A stretch of 50,680 bases of DNA from JAFARZ01 sp035651595. Its GTDB lineage: Bacteria > Actinomycetota > Actinomycetes > Streptosporangiales > Streptosporangiaceae. Shown here piece by piece: positions 49,465 through 50,680 of the stretch (within the stretch, counting starts at the first letter, position 1; each line of letters starts with the position of its first letter). The DNA lies in contig DASRFJ010000114.1 of NCBI GenBank assembly GCA_035651595.1, positions 1 to 50,680 of the forward strand, in the 5' to 3' direction. Under the pieces are notes generated by a model. It was given only the letters and a program-made list of their open reading frames with translations. It had not been told where the DNA came from and ran no database searches. Made by a program: the position numbers and the translations under genes.

Positions 49465-50680
49465 TCAGACCGCCAGCGTGATTCCGGTTGGTGAGTGCGC
49501 GGTCTTGAGCACCCGGCCGCCGCCCAGGTACATGTGCACGCCGCACGGCAGGCACGGGTCGAAGCTGCGCACCGCGCGCATGATGTCGATGCCCTTGAAG
49601 TTGTCCGGTCCGTTCTCCTCGAAGATGGGCGTGTTCTGCACCGCGTCTTCATAAGGCCCCGGCGTTCCGTAGGAATCGCGCGGGCTGGCGTTCCATGGCG
49701 TCGGCGGATAGGGATGGTAATTCGCGATCTTGCCGTCGCGGATCACCACGTGATGCGACAGCACCCCGCGCACCGCTTCGTGGAAACCGCAGCCGATGGC
49801 ATCGTCCGGCACTTTGAAATCGGTCCACGTGCGCAGGCGACCCTCGTGCACTTCCTTGAGGCCCTTGTCAATGAAGTGGAACGCCGCGGCGCAGGCGTAA
49901 GCCTGGAAATAAGTCCGTGCGCGATCGCGCTCGATGGCGTTGCTCCACTGTGGAACCTTCCACTCCAGCTCCGTCTCCGGCCCGTTCAGCGTCTTCGGCA
50001 GGAAGATCGTCACGCTGTTGCCGGTGGCCTTGACGTAACCGATATCGACGAGACCCGCCAACGCCGTCGCCCACAGGCGCGCCAGCGCGCCACCGCCTGT
50101 ATCCAGCGGCAGGTAATCGCCGGTGCGGTCGTCATACCAGCGCGGTGACATCACCCATGTGTACTTGCTGTCGAAATCGCGCTTCTGCGGGCGCGGCGTC
50201 GTGGTCTGATTCCACGGATGCCGCTGATCCACGGGATTGCCCAGCGGATCGGTCTTCACGAACGTCTCGCCATTACGCCAATCGTCGTAATACGAGCTGC
50301 CCAGCAGAATGCGGATGCCCAGGTTGATCTTCACCAGATCGGTGGTCACCAGCTTGCCGTCTACCACGACGCCGGGCGTGACGTACATTTGCCGTCCCCA
50401 CTCCCGCATCGTCTCGTAGCGGAAGTCGCAGGCCGCCGGGTCCTGGAAGGCCCCCACGCAGCCCAGCAGCACCCGCCGTTGTCCGACGGCTTCGTAGCCG
50501 GGCAGCGCCTCGTAGATGAAATCGAAGAGGTCGTTGTGGAGCGGGACCATCCGCTTCACGAACTCCACGTATTTCATCAGGCGCGTCAGATACTCGGTGA
50601 AGAGCTGCGGGCTCGCGACCGTGCCCACGCCGCCGGGATAGAGCGTCGACGGATGCACGTGACGCCCTTCCATCAGGGAG
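49465..50680 (-). CDS. hhyL: [NiFe]-hydrogenase large subunit, group 1h type (5' end outside window)
   Basis: The last 405 or so codons are present; the frame runs on past the window edge, so the true start and the first CxxC motif (L1) are missing. Visible are MEGRHVHPSTLYPGGVGT, GCVGAFQDPAACDF, GCGFHEAVRGVLSHH and the L2 motif SFDPCLPCGVH, whose Cys pair binds Ni and Fe. A tail of about 22 residues after that His is the maturation peptide. The layout and tail match the high-affinity actinobacterial hydrogenases that oxidise atmospheric H2. By hand counts of sample lines its GC is nearer 60 % than the 70-75 % of its neighbours. Confidence 0.95.
   Translation of the reverse strand, partial: SLMEGRHVHPSTLYPGGVGTVASPQLFTEYLTRLMKYVEFVKRMVPLHNDLFDFIYEALPGYEAVGQRRVLLGCVGAFQDPAACDFRYETMREWGRQMYVTPGVVVDGKLVTTDLVKINLGIRILLGSSYYDDWRNGETFVKTDPLGNPVDQRHPWNQTTTPRPQKRDFDSKYTWVMSPRWYDDRTGDYLPLDTGGGALARLWATALAGLVDIGYVKATGNSVTIFLPKTLNGPETELEWKVPQWSNAIERDRARTYFQAYACAAAFHFIDKGLKEVHEGRLRTWTDFKVPDDAIGCGFHEAVRGVLSHHVVIRDGKIANYHPYPPTPWNASPRDSYGTPGPYEDAVQNTPIFEENGPDNFKGIDIMRAVRSFDPCLPCGVHMYLGGGRVLKTAHSPTGITLAV

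Overview
The window is high-GC (about 70 % by eye) DNA from an actinobacterium. Supporting signs are a canonical IdeR/DmdR iron box, a SigE-family ECF sigma factor, an F420-type LLM oxidoreductase, a DUF664/DinB thiol-transferase-like protein, a KstR-like operator between fadD19- and echA19-like genes, and an actinobacterial-type (group 1h, hhy) [NiFe]-hydrogenase operon. Genus cannot be fixed from the sequence alone. No rRNA, tRNA, CRISPR array or intact insertion sequence was seen.

Layout. 0.2-2.6 kb: an SDR, a DJ-1/PfpI protein and a DJ-1/AraC regulator. 2.7-7.3 kb: an iron-box-controlled ferric-iron ABC importer (fbpA, fbpB, fbpC-like) whose ATPase reads in frame into a D,D-carboxypeptidase. 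7.4-16 kb: a glutathionyl-hydroquinone-reductase-like protein, a SigE-type sigma factor with a membrane beta-propeller partner, an epoxide hydrolase, a GlxA-type regulator, a cupin, and an ECF sigma factor with a SnoaL tail. 16-24.5 kb: secreted GH92 mannosidase, NRDE protein, SGNH hydrolase, GH3 lipoprotein, phosphoesterase and enone reductase. 24.5-32.3 kb: acyl-CoA ligase, then a catabolic block (aldehyde dehydrogenase, DinB, DHDPS-family lyase, FAH-RraA fusion, FAH hydrolase, GntR regulator). 32.3-39 kb: decayed DNA with a ligase remnant, a MerR regulator, a membrane lipoprotein-repeat protein, then an LLM/NMO/fadD19 operon divergent from echA19.

39.3-50.7 kb is the most striking part. 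hypF converges on a long minus-strand operon that reads, in transcription order, hhyL (cut by the window end), NifU-like, a DUF5947-like protein, a DUF6084-like protein, an uncharacterised 396-aa protein, maturation protease, a 34-aa membrane peptide, hypA fused to a SIS sugar-isomerase domain, a hypC paralogue, a free SIS protein, hypC, hypD and hypE. Most neighbours overlap by 4 bases (ATGA or GTGA), so they are probably translated as a coupled series. The fused SIS domain keeps the GmhA catalytic Glu and His residues, while the free SIS protein has lost them. hypB is not in the window.

Intergenic DNA holds several palindromic repeat families: 47-nt hairpins with ATTGCGGACA arms; a roughly 190-220-bp repeat in two copies with a covarying hairpin, one copy nested inside an ATTGCGGACA-bounded element; a 91-nt hairpin before hypF; and G-tract hairpins, two of which lie inside coding regions.
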